A stretch of DNA of 64,000 nt from Bacteroidota bacterium (GTDB lineage Bacteria > Bacteroidota > Bacteroidia > B-17B0 > Aurantibacillaceae). Both the position numbers and the translations under genes were made by a program. Below, piece after piece: positions 25,364-35,170 of the stretch (its first letter is position 1; each line of letters begins with the position of its first letter). Below the pieces are notes generated by a model. It saw nothing but the letters and a program-made list of their open reading frames with translations, was not told the DNA's origin and did no database searches. The DNA is taken from contig JACCXH010000010.1 in assembly GCA_013697245.1 (NCBI GenBank), forward strand, positions 1-64,000, written 5' to 3'.

Positions 25364-26542
25364 TTAATTCACATTTTCAATTACCATAGCGCTGGCACCG
25401 CCACCGCCATTGCAAATACCGGCAGCGCCGTATTTTGCATTATTTTGTTTTAACACATTAATTAATGTAACGATTATACGTGCGCCGCTGGCGCCTAATG
25501 GATGGCCTAAAGAAACAGCCCCACCGTTAACGTTTACTTTAGAAGCATCTAAATTCATCATTTTAATATTTGCCAAACCAACTACGCTAAACGCTTCGTT
25601 TAATTCGTAATAATTAATATCGCCCATTTTTAAACCTGCTTTTTCTACCGCTTTTGGCACCGCTAAACTTGGCGTGGTGGTAAACCATTCCGGCGCTTGT
25701 TCTGCATCTGCAAAGCCTTTAATTTTTGCTAATGGTTTTAATCCTAAAGCATCAGCTTTTTCTTTGCTCATTAAAACAACCACCGCAGCGCCATCATTCA
25801 TGTTACTGGCGTTAGCTGCAGTTACAGTACCATCTTTTTGAAATACCGGTTTTAATGTTGGGATCTTATCAAAAATTACATTTTTATATTCTTCATCTTC
25901 CGCAAACTCTACGTCGCCTTTTTTTGTTTTTACAGTAACAGGTACAACTTCGTTCTTAAACTTACCAGCTGCCCATGATGCTGCTGAGCGCTTGTAAGAT
26001 TCAATAGCAAATGCATCTTGTTCTTCGCGAGAGAATTTATGATCTTTAGCACAAAGCTCCGCGCAATTGCCCATTGGTACATTACCGTAAACATCTGTTA
26101 AACCATCTTTTGCCAAACCATCAATTAATTTTGCATCACCATATTTTGAACCCCAGCGTGTGCTGTCAGAATAAAAGGGTACAGAACTCATGTTTTCCAT
26201 ACCACCGGCTACAATAATATCAGCATCGCCCAACATAATACTTTGCGCGCCCAACATAATTGATTTCATACCACTTGCGCAAACTTTATTTACCGTGGTG
26301 CATATGACACCATCGGGTAAACCGGCAAATTTAGCAGCCTGACGAGCGGGGGCTTGCCCAAGATTTGCCTGGAGAACCGAACCCATATAAACTTCGTTAA
26401 CTAATTTAGCATCTAAATTAATTTTTGCCAACGCGCCTTTAATTGCTGTTGCGCCTAATTGTGTTGCCGATACACCGGCTAATGTTCCGCCAAAAGAACC
26501 CATTGCTGTTCTTACTGCAGAAACTATATATACTTCCTTCAT
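25364..26542 (-). CDS. Acetyl-CoA C-acetyltransferase (thiolase)
   Basis: A 392-residue thiolase of the degradative/biosynthetic acetoacetyl-CoA type. The nucleophilic Cys is C88 in NKVCASGMKS. The other catalytic motifs are NEAFSVV (His replaced in the usual place by the family's NEAF motif), GGAVSLGHPLGASGAR and the C-terminal CNGGGGASAMV. It condenses or cleaves acetyl-CoA units. Whether it works in beta-oxidation, ketone body or mevalonate metabolism cannot be told, because no other gene of those pathways is adjacent. Confidence 0.93.
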   Translation of the reverse strand: MKEVYIVSAVRTAMGSFGGTLAGVSATQLGATAIKGALAKINLDAKLVNEVYMGSVLQANLGQAPARQAAKFAGLPDGVICTTVNKVCASGMKSIMLGAQSIMLGDADIIVAGGMENMSSVPFYSDSTRWGSKYGDAKLIDGLAKDGLTDVYGNVPMGNCAELCAKDHKFSREEQDAFAIESYKRSAASWAAGKFKNEVVPVTVKTKKGDVEFAEDEEYKNVIFDKIPTLKPVFQKDGTVTAANASNMNDGAAVVVLMSKEKADALGLKPLAKIKGFADAEQAPEWFTTTPSLAVPKAVEKAGLKMGDINYYELNEAFSVVGLANIKMMNLDASKVNVNGGAVSLGHPLGASGARIIVTLINVLKQNNAKYGAAGICNGGGGASAMVIENVN

Positions 26543-26660
26543 TTTATTTAATCGTTTTAGTTTTTTTGAACGCGCCTAAATTAGCATTTTAATTATAAGA
26601 ATTACGTTAAATGTTGTAAACAGTTTTTAAAGGATTTTTAAGTATTTTCGCCTCTGTTAA

Positions 26661-27596
26661 ATGATTCAGGGAACAGTAATAAAATCAACAGGTAGCAACT
26701 ATTTAGTTAAAGTAAATGACGCCGTTCATTTATGCCGGCTAAAAGGAAAAATAAGGATGGAAGGTAGAAAAACCACCAATCCTATTGCCGTTGGCGATAC
26801 CGTAGATATTGAACTGGAAGATAACGACGAAGCAAATATTGTAAAGATCCATCCCCGCAAAAATTACATTATTCGTAAATCTATTAACCTGAGTAAACAA
26901 GCGCAAATTTTAGCCAGCAATTTAGACCAGGCAGTTTTAATTGCCACTTTGGTTTCACCAAGAACGAGTTTAGGATTTATTGATCGTTTTTTAATTACTG
27001 CCGAAGCGTACCGCATACCTGCAAAAATTATTTTTAATAAATGTGATCTGTTGAATGAAGAGCTTTTAGAAATTCAAAAACAAACCATTGACATTTATAA
27101 AAAAATTGGTTACGACTGTTTTGAAGTGAGCAGTTATGACGAAAAACAAATAAAAAAATTAGAAAAATTATTTAAAGATAAAACTACTTTAGTTGCCGGC
27201 CATTCGGGTGTTGGTAAATCTACTTTTATAAATGCCTTGCAACCGGGATTAGATCTTAAGACGGGAGAAATTTCTTCAGCACACGCCAAAGGAATGCACA
27301 CTACAACTTTTGCAGAATTACATCAGTTAAGTTTTGGCGGAAGTATTATTGACAGTCCTGGCATAAAAGAATTGGGGTTGGTGGAAATGAAAAAAGAAGA
27401 AGTTGGTCATTACTTTCCGGAAATTCGCGATCGCATGAACGATTGTAAATTTAATAACTGTTTACATGTGAACGAACCTAAATGCGCGATAATGGCCGCA
27501 GTAGAAAGCGGTGAGATAAGCGAAGAACGTTACCACAGTTATTTGGGCATATTAAACGGCGAAGAAATGGATTGGAAAGAATGGGAAGTTAAATAG
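26661..27596 (+). CDS. rsgA: Ribosome small subunit-dependent GTPase A
   Basis: A 311-residue circularly permuted GTPase that helps maturation of the 30S subunit. It has an N-terminal OB fold (1-70), then G4 (NKCDL) before G1 (GHSGVGKST, near residue 180) and G3 (DSPGIKELG). A C-terminal zinc finger has Cys and His in CKFNNCLHVNEPKC. The length is typical. A TATTTTCG box sits only 10 nt before the ATG (26643-26650), which would give a very short leader if it is the promoter. It is divergent from the thiolase gene. Confidence 0.96.
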   Translation: MIQGTVIKSTGSNYLVKVNDAVHLCRLKGKIRMEGRKTTNPIAVGDTVDIELEDNDEANIVKIHPRKNYIIRKSINLSKQAQILASNLDQAVLIATLVSPRTSLGFIDRFLITAEAYRIPAKIIFNKCDLLNEELLEIQKQTIDIYKKIGYDCFEVSSYDEKQIKKLEKLFKDKTTLVAGHSGVGKSTFINALQPGLDLKTGEISSAHAKGMHTTTFAELHQLSFGGSIIDSPGIKELGLVEMKKEEVGHYFPEIRDRMNDCKFNNCLHVNEPKCAIMAAVESGEISEERYHSYLGILNGEEMDWKEWEVK

Positions 27597-27648
27597 TTTG
27601 TAGTTCTTTACTAACAAGAGAATTAACAGAATTTATAATTACCAAATT

Positions 27649-27900
27649 GTGAGGCTGTTTTTTTTATTTTACCTTAGTATTACAATGTCTTTAGTATTAA
27701 AAAATATTTGGCAGGTTATCAATAAAAAACTGTCTGTTATAAATGCCATTATTTGGGGTGCAATTACTTTTGACGGTTCCTTACTAAAAACGGCTAAAGA
27801 CAAAAAGATCCCACTTCCATTTAATGTACTTCTTTTCGTATTGTTATTGTTCGTTTTAGTGATTATGACTTATGGTTCTTATCGCCGCCAAATAATTTAG
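27649..27900 (+). CDS. Hypothetical small membrane protein
   Basis: An 83-residue frame. A better start may be the second Met (27685, MSLVLKNIW). The last ~25 residues are a clear membrane segment (LLFVLLLFVLVIMTYG) followed by a basic end (YRRQII). The middle is a short polar stretch. It lies in the short gap between rsgA and the convergent rdgB. No family is recognised. The coding status is uncertain. Confidence 0.4.
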   Translation: MRLFFLFYLSITMSLVLKNIWQVINKKLSVINAIIWGAITFDGSLLKTAKDKKIPLPFNVLLFVLLLFVLVIMTYGSYRRQII

Positions 27901-27928
27901 ATAATATCGAACAAGCCTTCGGTCAAAC

Positions 27929-28519
27929 TTATTTCATTAAAAGAAAATCTATTAGTTTTTTTACCGCTAACGCACGATGACTAATTGTGTTTTTTGTTTC
28001 GGAACTTAATTCGGCAAATGTGCTCCGGTAACCTTGCGGAATAAATAAAGGGTCGTAGCCAAAACCGTTAGTTCCCCTTTTTTCATAAGAGATGGTTCCT
28101 TTTATTTCTCCTTCAAAATAATGGATCTCTCCGTCTAAAATTAAAGTAATTACAGTTAAAAAACGTGCTTTGCGATCTGTTATCAATTTTAATTCTTCCA
28201 ATAATTTTGTATTGTTGTTTGCGTCACTTTTTGGAATGCCGGCGTAACGCGCGCTGTAAACTCCCGGCACATTGTTCAATGCTAAAACTTCCAATCCGCT
28301 ATCGTCAGCAAATACTGCAATACTCTCATTCTTTTGTTTTAAAAAATTTAAAACGTATTGTGCTTTTAAAAAAGAATTCTCTTTGATGGTTTCTCCGGGT
28401 TCGGGAATATCTTCGGTAATCCCAACGTCTTCTAAACCCAACAGTTCAAAATGAGAAGGTAATAAGGCTTTTATTTCTTTTATTTTATTCTTGTTTGCAG
28501 AAGCGAAGATCAGTTTCAT
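27929..28519 (-). CDS. rdgB: XTP/dITP diphosphatase (HAM1/RdgB family)
   Basis: A 196-residue house-cleaning nucleotide pyrophosphatase that removes dITP and XTP. Family signatures are the N-terminal FASANKNKIKEI, the FADDSGLEV motif with the catalytic Asp, PGVYSARYAG, the G-x-NGFGYDPLF loop and the C-terminal SHRALAVKKL. The length is standard. It is convergent with rsgA and the small membrane ORF. Confidence 0.96.
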   Translation of the reverse strand: MKLIFASANKNKIKEIKALLPSHFELLGLEDVGITEDIPEPGETIKENSFLKAQYVLNFLKQKNESIAVFADDSGLEVLALNNVPGVYSARYAGIPKSDANNNTKLLEELKLITDRKARFLTVITLILDGEIHYFEGEIKGTISYEKRGTNGFGYDPLFIPQGYRSTFAELSSETKNTISHRALAVKKLIDFLLMK

Positions 28520-28537
28520 TCTAAATTATTTTTTTGC

Positions 28538-28614
28538 TTCTCCCGATAGCTATCGGGATCGCTGATTTACGGAGATAAATTTTTCTGCGCGAATCTGTGA
28601 TATTTGCGGCTATA
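28538..28614. repeat. Intergenic palindromic/REP-like repeat
   Basis: Contains the palindrome CCCGATAGCTATCGGG near 28543-28558, a near copy of the one inside the hairpin at 61458-61475. Next to it is a block ending CGAATCTGTGATATTTGCGGC that resembles the repeat at 60331-60413 (TGAATCTGCTAAATCTGCGGC). These look like dispersed intergenic repeat families of the genome. Confidence 0.55.
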
Positions 28615-31600
28615 TTAATTCACCTTGAGGCCAATTACTAAGAGGTCATCTACCTGTTCGTGCGGACCCATCCAGGTATTTATCTTATCTGCCACAAGTT
28701 TTTTTTGTTTTTCTGATGGAAGCGTAGAAATTTCCTGTAAAAATGTTTTCATGTTTTTGGCCATGAATTTTTTTCCATCCTTGCCGCCAAACTGATCAGG
28801 GAAACCATCACTCGTCAAATAGATCGCATCATTAACATCTAAAATCATTTCGTGTTGTTGATACTCGAAATTATATTCTGTAAAACTGGCCACACTGGCT
28901 TTGGTTGGTTTTACCTCTACAAATTCTTTGGTACCTGCTTTGATGATCCACATTGGGCGGTGTGCCCCTGTATAAGAAACCTTTTTTTCTTTGATGTTAT
29001 ATTTAATCAGCGCAATTTCCATTCCGTCTTTTGATTTACCATCCGACTCTACATTTTGTTTTAAAACATCTTTAATGGCGTTATTGGCTAAGAATAATAT
29101 CTTGGCCGGTTCGTTTGTTTCAAAACAGGCTTCAGATAATTTATTAGAACAGATCATACTCATAAATGCGCCGGGGACACCGTGGCCTGTGCAATCGGCG
29201 CAGGCAATTAAAAACTCGTTATTATTTATTTTATAGAACCAATAAAAATCGCCGCTCACAATATCTTTTGGCTGGAAGAAAATAAAACCTTCGTGATAGG
29301 TGTTGTCAATTTCTTTTAGAGAGGGTAAAACAGACTCCTGGATACGCTGCGCATAATTTATACTGTCTGTAATTTCTTTTTTCTGATCGGCCAATAAATG
29401 CACTTGTTCTTCGATAGTTGCCGTGCGCAATTTAACGGTCTCTTCAAGTTTTATGTTCTGGTTCTTTAACCGTTTGGTGTAAAGCCTTACAACTATATAG
29501 ATGAACAAACAAAAAACAATAAAATAAAAGATATAGGCCCAGTAAGTTCGGTACCAAGGCGAAAGAATGGTGAATGAAAAATTGATCTCTTTAATGTCGT
29601 TTGAAAAAGCGTTACGTGCTTTTAAATAAAAAGTATAATTTCCTTCATGTAAATTATCGTATTTAAATTCCTTGCCTCTTTTCCAATCACTGTATGTGTC
29701 TTCTTTACCTTTTAAATAATAACTAAACTCGGTTAAGTTATTGTCTTCAAAACTGGTAAAGCCAGGGTAGATCCTGATGTCATTCTTTGAGTAATCGATC
29801 TTCAAGTCAAGGATTTTATTTGATTCGAAAATGTTCTGTATAACGGTATCTGTTTTTGCCTCTACGTTACTTATAAAAAGGTTGTAGTCTTTTTTTAACT
29901 CGTTCAATTCACCATTCAATAAGAATAGACCTTCATCGCAGGAAATAAATAATTGTTTTCCAACGCTATCATAACTTATTAAATTAGCTTTAATGTATTT
30001 TAAGTGATTTAAGCTGCCGTTTATTTTTATAAAACCATCGCCTTGTTTTTTAAGGTAAATGCTTTTGTGCGAATAATCGCTTGTTACAGAATTTTTATCG
30101 TTGAGGTTACAAATAATATCACCGTGAAACTCCGATGCCCTGAATATTTGCCCTGTGTTTGTAAGGTTCCAGAGCTGCGGATCTTTTATACAAACATATT
30201 TATTGTGCGGTTTTTCTTTTAATGAATAAATGCCGGCATCTGTTCCTATTAATAATTTTTTATCGTAACTAAACACATAATTCTCTTTAAGATCGGGCAA
30301 ACTATCCACCAACTGTAATGAATCGAGCAAGTAAGAGTTCTTATAATTTAAAAAGTAAATGCCTTTATCGCTAGTACCAAAATAGATGTTTTTATTGTCG
30401 TCGCTGGCTAAACTTCTTACATCGGTATTAAGAATATAACTTTTTATGTAGCTGGTATTCTCTCCCGAAATATTTAACACATCAACTCCATTATCATGCC
30501 CACAATACAATACGTTTGGCTGATACGGATCGTTAAGCATGTAATAAATTGTTCCGTATTCGCTTTGATGCGCGCTTTTTATTGTTTTACCATTATAAAC
30601 ATACAAACCACTGTTGGCAGAAAAGAATAATTTATTCTGGTAATTTAAAATGTACCAGGTTTGCTCGTTAAAATTATTCAGCTGTTTAAAAAGATAATCT
30701 TTTGAGTCGAAGTAAAAAACACCTTTGTCGGTGGCAATGTATAAGACATTATTATAAACTGCCGATGACTGAACAACCCCGTTTATACCATTTTTACGTG
30801 TAAATTTTCTTAACGGCGATTTAACCTCAACAAAACAAACGCCATAGTTCAAGGCTAACCAAATATTACCGTTAACGTCCTCATATCCACCCTTCACATT
30901 CTCGTCGTAAATTCCGGTTTTGCTGTTTAACCTGTTAATGATCTCGAGATCTTTATTAAGAATAAAAGCGCCGGCTTTATTGGAGGTTACTACGAAGTTG
31001 CCATTGCTTAACGGAAATCCGTTCACAATCTCGGCTTCAATCAACTCACTATTACATGCTGCATTTGGTAATGGCTTAAATTCTGTAAGCTCCGGACTTG
31101 CAGCATTAAATTTAACGGTATAAATTCCAAGCCCCCTAAACCCTATAGCATATTTTGTATCGCTTATTTTGTAAGTAAAATAATATTTATGCGCCGCCAA
31201 TTCTTCGCTTTTAACAACAGGTTTTAAAATTCCCGCATTAAGCACTAAAAAATTATTATCAATGTCTTCTACAAAAAGATGGCCGTCCATTATTATTGGC
31301 CGAATGTGGAAGCGGTTTACCGGCATAAAGGTTTTAAATTCGCCTTTGGCGTATTCGATCAGAACCTCTTCTGATAAAAAATAAATTTTATCGCCAAGTG
31401 GATAAATAAATTTTATGGGCTTGCTCGGTTTAAATTTGCCCGGTAAATTATCTCTGAAAGAATAAAAACGATAGATCCCTCTTGCATCGCGGTTAAACAT
31501 TCCAAAATCACCATTATCACAACCAATAAAAATTTCGTTTTGTTTAGAAATGGAGATACTTGTAACCGTTGGCTCGTTTTTATTTAGTTTTACAGTGCGC

Positions 31601-31845
31601 CAGCCATAACCATCGTAAATCAATACACCGGCACTATTTGCAGAAAAAATAAGACCTTCTTTATTTTGAACAATTCCAAAATTTGTATTGCCGGCATTAT
31701 ATTCTTTTGGTAAATAATTATTTATAAAAAATTCGCCTGTTTGAGGTAATACTTTTAGGCTAACCGTTAGGCAAATAAAAATTAAATATTTTTTAAACCA
31801 ATTCAATCTGTTTTTTAGAACACTAAAAATAGATAAAAAAACCAA
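28615..31845 (-). CDS. Two-component-regulator-type propeller sensor with SpoIIE phosphatase
   Basis: A 1076-residue protein. It has an N-terminal signal/anchor (about 15-35) and a periplasmic beta-propeller (about 40-690) with repeats such as IWLALNYGVCF and LYIATDKGVFYF. A Y_Y_Y domain follows near 715-780 (YYLKGKED...NLHEGNYTFYLKARN), then one membrane segment (YIFYFIVFCLFIYIVVRL), a coiled coil and linker DSINYAQRIQESVLP. A SpoIIE/PP2C phosphatase domain (about 860-1076) has ACADCTGHGVPGAFMS, TSDGFPDQFGG and DDLLVIGLK. The histidine kinase usual behind such propellers is replaced by a phosphatase. It probably senses envelope ligands. Confidence 0.9.
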   Translation of the reverse strand: MVFLSIFSVLKNRLNWFKKYLIFICLTVSLKVLPQTGEFFINNYLPKEYNAGNTNFGIVQNKEGLIFSANSAGVLIYDGYGWRTVKLNKNEPTVTSISISKQNEIFIGCDNGDFGMFNRDARGIYRFYSFRDNLPGKFKPSKPIKFIYPLGDKIYFLSEEVLIEYAKGEFKTFMPVNRFHIRPIIMDGHLFVEDIDNNFLVLNAGILKPVVKSEELAAHKYYFTYKISDTKYAIGFRGLGIYTVKFNAASPELTEFKPLPNAACNSELIEAEIVNGFPLSNGNFVVTSNKAGAFILNKDLEIINRLNSKTGIYDENVKGGYEDVNGNIWLALNYGVCFVEVKSPLRKFTRKNGINGVVQSSAVYNNVLYIATDKGVFYFDSKDYLFKQLNNFNEQTWYILNYQNKLFFSANSGLYVYNGKTIKSAHQSEYGTIYYMLNDPYQPNVLYCGHDNGVDVLNISGENTSYIKSYILNTDVRSLASDDNKNIYFGTSDKGIYFLNYKNSYLLDSLQLVDSLPDLKENYVFSYDKKLLIGTDAGIYSLKEKPHNKYVCIKDPQLWNLTNTGQIFRASEFHGDIICNLNDKNSVTSDYSHKSIYLKKQGDGFIKINGSLNHLKYIKANLISYDSVGKQLFISCDEGLFLLNGELNELKKDYNLFISNVEAKTDTVIQNIFESNKILDLKIDYSKNDIRIYPGFTSFEDNNLTEFSYYLKGKEDTYSDWKRGKEFKYDNLHEGNYTFYLKARNAFSNDIKEINFSFTILSPWYRTYWAYIFYFIVFCLFIYIVVRLYTKRLKNQNIKLEETVKLRTATIEEQVHLLADQKKEITDSINYAQRIQESVLPSLKEIDNTYHEGFIFFQPKDIVSGDFYWFYKINNNEFLIACADCTGHGVPGAFMSMICSNKLSEACFETNEPAKILFLANNAIKDVLKQNVESDGKSKDGMEIALIKYNIKEKKVSYTGAHRPMWIIKAGTKEFVEVKPTKASVASFTEYNFEYQQHEMILDVNDAIYLTSDGFPDQFGGKDGKKFMAKNMKTFLQEISTLPSEKQKKLVADKINTWMGPHEQVDDLLVIGLKVN

Positions 31846-31886
31846 GCTAATGAAAGGCTTATTGTTAAGGGGAAATGAACAGAAAT

Positions 31887-32612
31887 TTACTTTCTTAACT
31901 CAAAATTCTGGCCAAGGTAGACTTTTCTCACTTGTTCGTCGTTTGCAAGATCATCAGCACTACCACTTTTAATAACGCTGCCTGAATAAAGTAAATACGA
32001 CCTATCTGTAATGTTTAATGTTTCGTGAACATTATGATCAGTTATTAAAATGCCAATATTTTTTTCTTTTAATTTTCTTACAACGTTTTGAATGTCTTCT
32101 ACAGCAATGGGGTCAACCCCGGCAAACGGTTCATCCAATAGAATAAATTTTGGGTCGGTAGCCAAAGCCCTTGCTATTTCTGTCCTGCGTCGCTCACCGC
32201 CACTTAACTGGTCGCCAAGATTTTTGCGCACATGATGTAGGGCAAATTCATCCAGTAAGCTTTCAACTTTTAATTCCTGTTCTTTTTTGGTAAGTTTTGT
32301 CATTTCAAGAACCGCGCGTAAATTATCTTCGATACTTAGCTTACGAAAAACGGAAGCCTCTTGTGGCAAATAACCAACACCAAGTTGCGCGCGACGATAC
32401 ATGGGTTCTTTTGTGATATCAAGGTCGTCTAAAAATATTTTACCGCTGTTGGGTTTTACCATGCCCACAATCATGTAAAAAGAAGTTGTTTTGCCTGCCC
32501 CGTTTGGCCCAAGTAAACCAACGATCTCGCCTTGCTGCACCTGAACTGATACATTATTGGCAACAGTTCTGTTCTTATATTTTTTTACTAAGTTTTCGCT
32601 ACGTAAGATCAT
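31887..32612 (-). CDS. lptB: LPS export ABC transporter ATP-binding protein
   Basis: A 241-residue ATPase of the LptB2FG complex, which drives lipopolysaccharide transport to the outer membrane. Walker A is GPNGAGKTT (35-43), the ABC signature is LSGGERRR, Walker B is [12 protein letters not shown], and the switch His is in TDHNVHE. The [15 protein letters not shown]-loop region is characteristic of LptB rather than of other ABC ATPases. LptF and LptG are not in the window. Confidence 0.95.
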   Translation of the reverse strand: MILRSENLVKKYKNRTVANNVSVQVQQGEIVGLLGPNGAGKTTSFYMIVGMVKPNSGKIFLDDLDITKEPMYRRAQLGVGYLPQEASVFRKLSIEDNLRAVLEMTKLTKKEQELKVESLLDEFALHHVRKNLGDQLSGGERRRTEIARALATDPKFILLDEPFAGVDPIAVEDIQNVVRKLKEKNIGILITDHNVHETLNITDRSYLLYSGSVIKSGSADDLANDEQVRKVYLGQNFELRK

Positions 32613-32684
32613 TTATTCAAAGGTAATGAGATTTTTGAGAACTGGTTTTTGTTGAATGTTAAACAAAGTAAATGCAACTTTTAT

Positions 32685-35156
32685 CTATAATGCTAACTGG
32701 AAGCCAAATTTAAATCCAAAATTATCAATTGCCCGTGGTAATTGATAATTAAGGCGCCAGAAAGCATCTATTCTAAATACTTTAAATATATTTTCAATAC
32801 CTAAACTTGCTTCGGCATAAGGCCCTTTATCTAATGATGATAAAGTGCTTGGAAATAAAAGTGGTTTTCTGTTCTTTTCATTTACAGTTCCCCAAACGGC
32901 TTTAACCGTAGCCACTTCGCGCCATTTTAGTTTTCGCAGCAGCGGCACTTTATTTAAGAAAAGTCCTTCAAAGTGATGAAACAAGGCGGCTGAAACAAAT
33001 TGATCGCTAACAAATTCATAATACTTCATCATATTAAATGCGGCATAATCGTATATGTAAGTTTGATTTCCGCCGTGCAATTCCATGATCGGATAAGGCA
33101 CTACGCCCCAAATTTTTCCACCTTCAATAATATAATCCGTATATCCCAATATTGGGGTGATCCTGATCCTATCGCTTACGTTAACTACCAATTTTTGATA
33201 ATCGTACTCGCCTTTAAAAGCATTTTGTAACGATTTGGCATAATTTACCTGCAGTATTGGAAATCTTGTGCCAATAGAAACTCTTTCAAAGCCCTCGCCA
33301 ACATATTTTTCTTTCCATGCAAACCTTACATTTAACCTGGCCTCAGTATTATTAATGCTTTCTCGTTCTGCAACAGCGCCATCTTTTTTCAAGTATTGAT
33401 ATTTGTTTGTTCCTAATGCTGTAAATTGCCTGCCCGTTATACTTGCTTTTGTGGTAAGGCCCGGAAACCATTGTCTTTCATAATACCCTTCCACTTTATC
33501 TACACGCGTTAAATTAGTAAGTGGGCTCGACCTGAAGAGCGATGCTAAAACGTTATCCTGCGAAAAGCCATTGGTGCTTTGGCCCAGGATCTCGTTATCG
33601 CTTCTATAATTCACACCAACTATTTGCCGCGTTGGTTTTTTAGAGAGAAAACTTTTAAAACCCAAAGCATACTTCCATTTTTCATCCAACAAACCGTAAG
33701 CTACATAACCATTAAGTTCGTACCACCTGCTGAAGAGCGCGCTGGTTCGCCCGCCAAATCTTAAACGCGTGCCCTCTACCCTATTATAAGAAACTAAATT
33801 AGAGTAAGGTCCTATTTCGAAATTATTTACTTTTTTATACCCTGCTATCAACAAATAAAAAACATCTAACCATGTTTTATAAACCGGTAATGATTGAATG
33901 GTATCTATCATTTTGAAGATCTTTAGTTCGCGCTGTGTTAAACTATCGTGGCGGTTTTCGGCCCAAAACTCATCTGATTTTTTTAATGCTTCATCTTGCA
34001 CTTCTATCTTATCTGCAAACTCGTAAAATTTATCTTCTTTAGGTTGGTTTAATTTTATTTTTTTATAAGACGTTGTTTTTCTGCCGTAAAAACCAATTGC
34101 TTTTTTTGTTGGAGCAAAATCTATCACCAGCCTATCTTTACTTAACATCCAAACACTATCGGCTAACGAAAACTCTTGTATTACATTTACACTATTAATA
34201 AAATTAATGTTTGCATCTTTTGGCAGGCTCATCTCTAAACGTTTAGCGCCCCAGGTTGTATCGGCTATCCAGATGTTACCAGTAAAACTTAATTCCTGAA
34301 CGCGCTTGGGTTTAAAACGGATATGATAAATGTATTGATTGCCCTCAAAAGCACTATCTACTAAATAATATTTGTAATAGAATAAACCGTTTTCGCTAAC
34401 GGGGCTTGGCATTTGTTTATTAAACACTAAAATATTATTGTCGTAAATGTTTATGTTTTGGTACATATCACCTAAAACCTGCGATACGCTCGCGTTTTCG
34501 AGGCCCGTAATTTTACTGCCAATGACAATTTCTTTTTTTCGCGTTGGATTTTTTTTGTAATAGAACTGCGATAAATTTTCGATAATGAAAAAAGGCAACG
34601 AAGGTTTTTCGCCACTAAAACTACTGTCAACATTATCAAATACAAAAGCAATTGGCTTAAGAATCTTTTTTTCGCGCATTTCTTTTGGAATGCGGTTAAG
34701 ATCAAACTCTAGTTTATTATACGTTTCGTATTCGTAAGAAGTTAAATTGTTCTTATCGTTCTTGGGTTTAAATTTTACACAATTTCTTATAATGCGGTGC
34801 GCCGGATTTTCGCCGGCTTTTACAACAACTTCATCCAAAGCAAGCCCACCAACGCTTTGTAAAGGAAAGTTTATTTCCTGTTCCATTAAATTTTTATTTA
34901 TTGGTCGCGCAAGACGTTTGTAACCAACGTAAATAGCTACAACAGAATCGCTAAGCTTGGATGTTTTAATAATAAAGTTGCCATCAAAATCTGCCTGGGC
35001 GCCAATAGTGGTACCTTTTATAAGAACAGGCACAAATGGCAATGCTTCTTTATTATCGGCAGCAAAAATTTTTCCACGAATAGTGTACTGGGCGTTTAAA
35101 ACAAACGGAAAGACAAATAAAAAAAATAAGCTCTTTGTAAGAGTTCTAAATTTCAT
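32685..35156 (-). CDS. DUF5686-type outer-membrane protein with carboxypeptidase-like domain
   Basis: An 823-residue protein with a signal peptide and a CarboxypepD_reg-like beta-sandwich at about 24-110 (YTIRGKIFAADNKEALPFV, FDGNFIIKTS). A long DUF5686 region follows, predicted to end as a beta-barrel (the last ~350 residues alternate aromatic strands). It resembles TonB-type receptors only in its N-terminal domain. No plug domain is seen. Its function in the outer membrane is unknown. It follows the peptide-binding lipoprotein gene on the same strand by 14 nt, so the two may be co-transcribed. Confidence 0.85.
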   Translation of the reverse strand: MKFRTLTKSLFFLFVFPFVLNAQYTIRGKIFAADNKEALPFVPVLIKGTTIGAQADFDGNFIIKTSKLSDSVVAIYVGYKRLARPINKNLMEQEINFPLQSVGGLALDEVVVKAGENPAHRIIRNCVKFKPKNDKNNLTSYEYETYNKLEFDLNRIPKEMREKKILKPIAFVFDNVDSSFSGEKPSLPFFIIENLSQFYYKKNPTRKKEIVIGSKITGLENASVSQVLGDMYQNINIYDNNILVFNKQMPSPVSENGLFYYKYYLVDSAFEGNQYIYHIRFKPKRVQELSFTGNIWIADTTWGAKRLEMSLPKDANINFINSVNVIQEFSLADSVWMLSKDRLVIDFAPTKKAIGFYGRKTTSYKKIKLNQPKEDKFYEFADKIEVQDEALKKSDEFWAENRHDSLTQRELKIFKMIDTIQSLPVYKTWLDVFYLLIAGYKKVNNFEIGPYSNLVSYNRVEGTRLRFGGRTSALFSRWYELNGYVAYGLLDEKWKYALGFKSFLSKKPTRQIVGVNYRSDNEILGQSTNGFSQDNVLASLFRSSPLTNLTRVDKVEGYYERQWFPGLTTKASITGRQFTALGTNKYQYLKKDGAVAERESINNTEARLNVRFAWKEKYVGEGFERVSIGTRFPILQVNYAKSLQNAFKGEYDYQKLVVNVSDRIRITPILGYTDYIIEGGKIWGVVPYPIMELHGGNQTYIYDYAAFNMMKYYEFVSDQFVSAALFHHFEGLFLNKVPLLRKLKWREVATVKAVWGTVNEKNRKPLLFPSTLSSLDKGPYAEASLGIENIFKVFRIDAFWRLNYQLPRAIDNFGFKFGFQLAL

Positions 35157-35170
35157 GAAAAGTTATGGTT

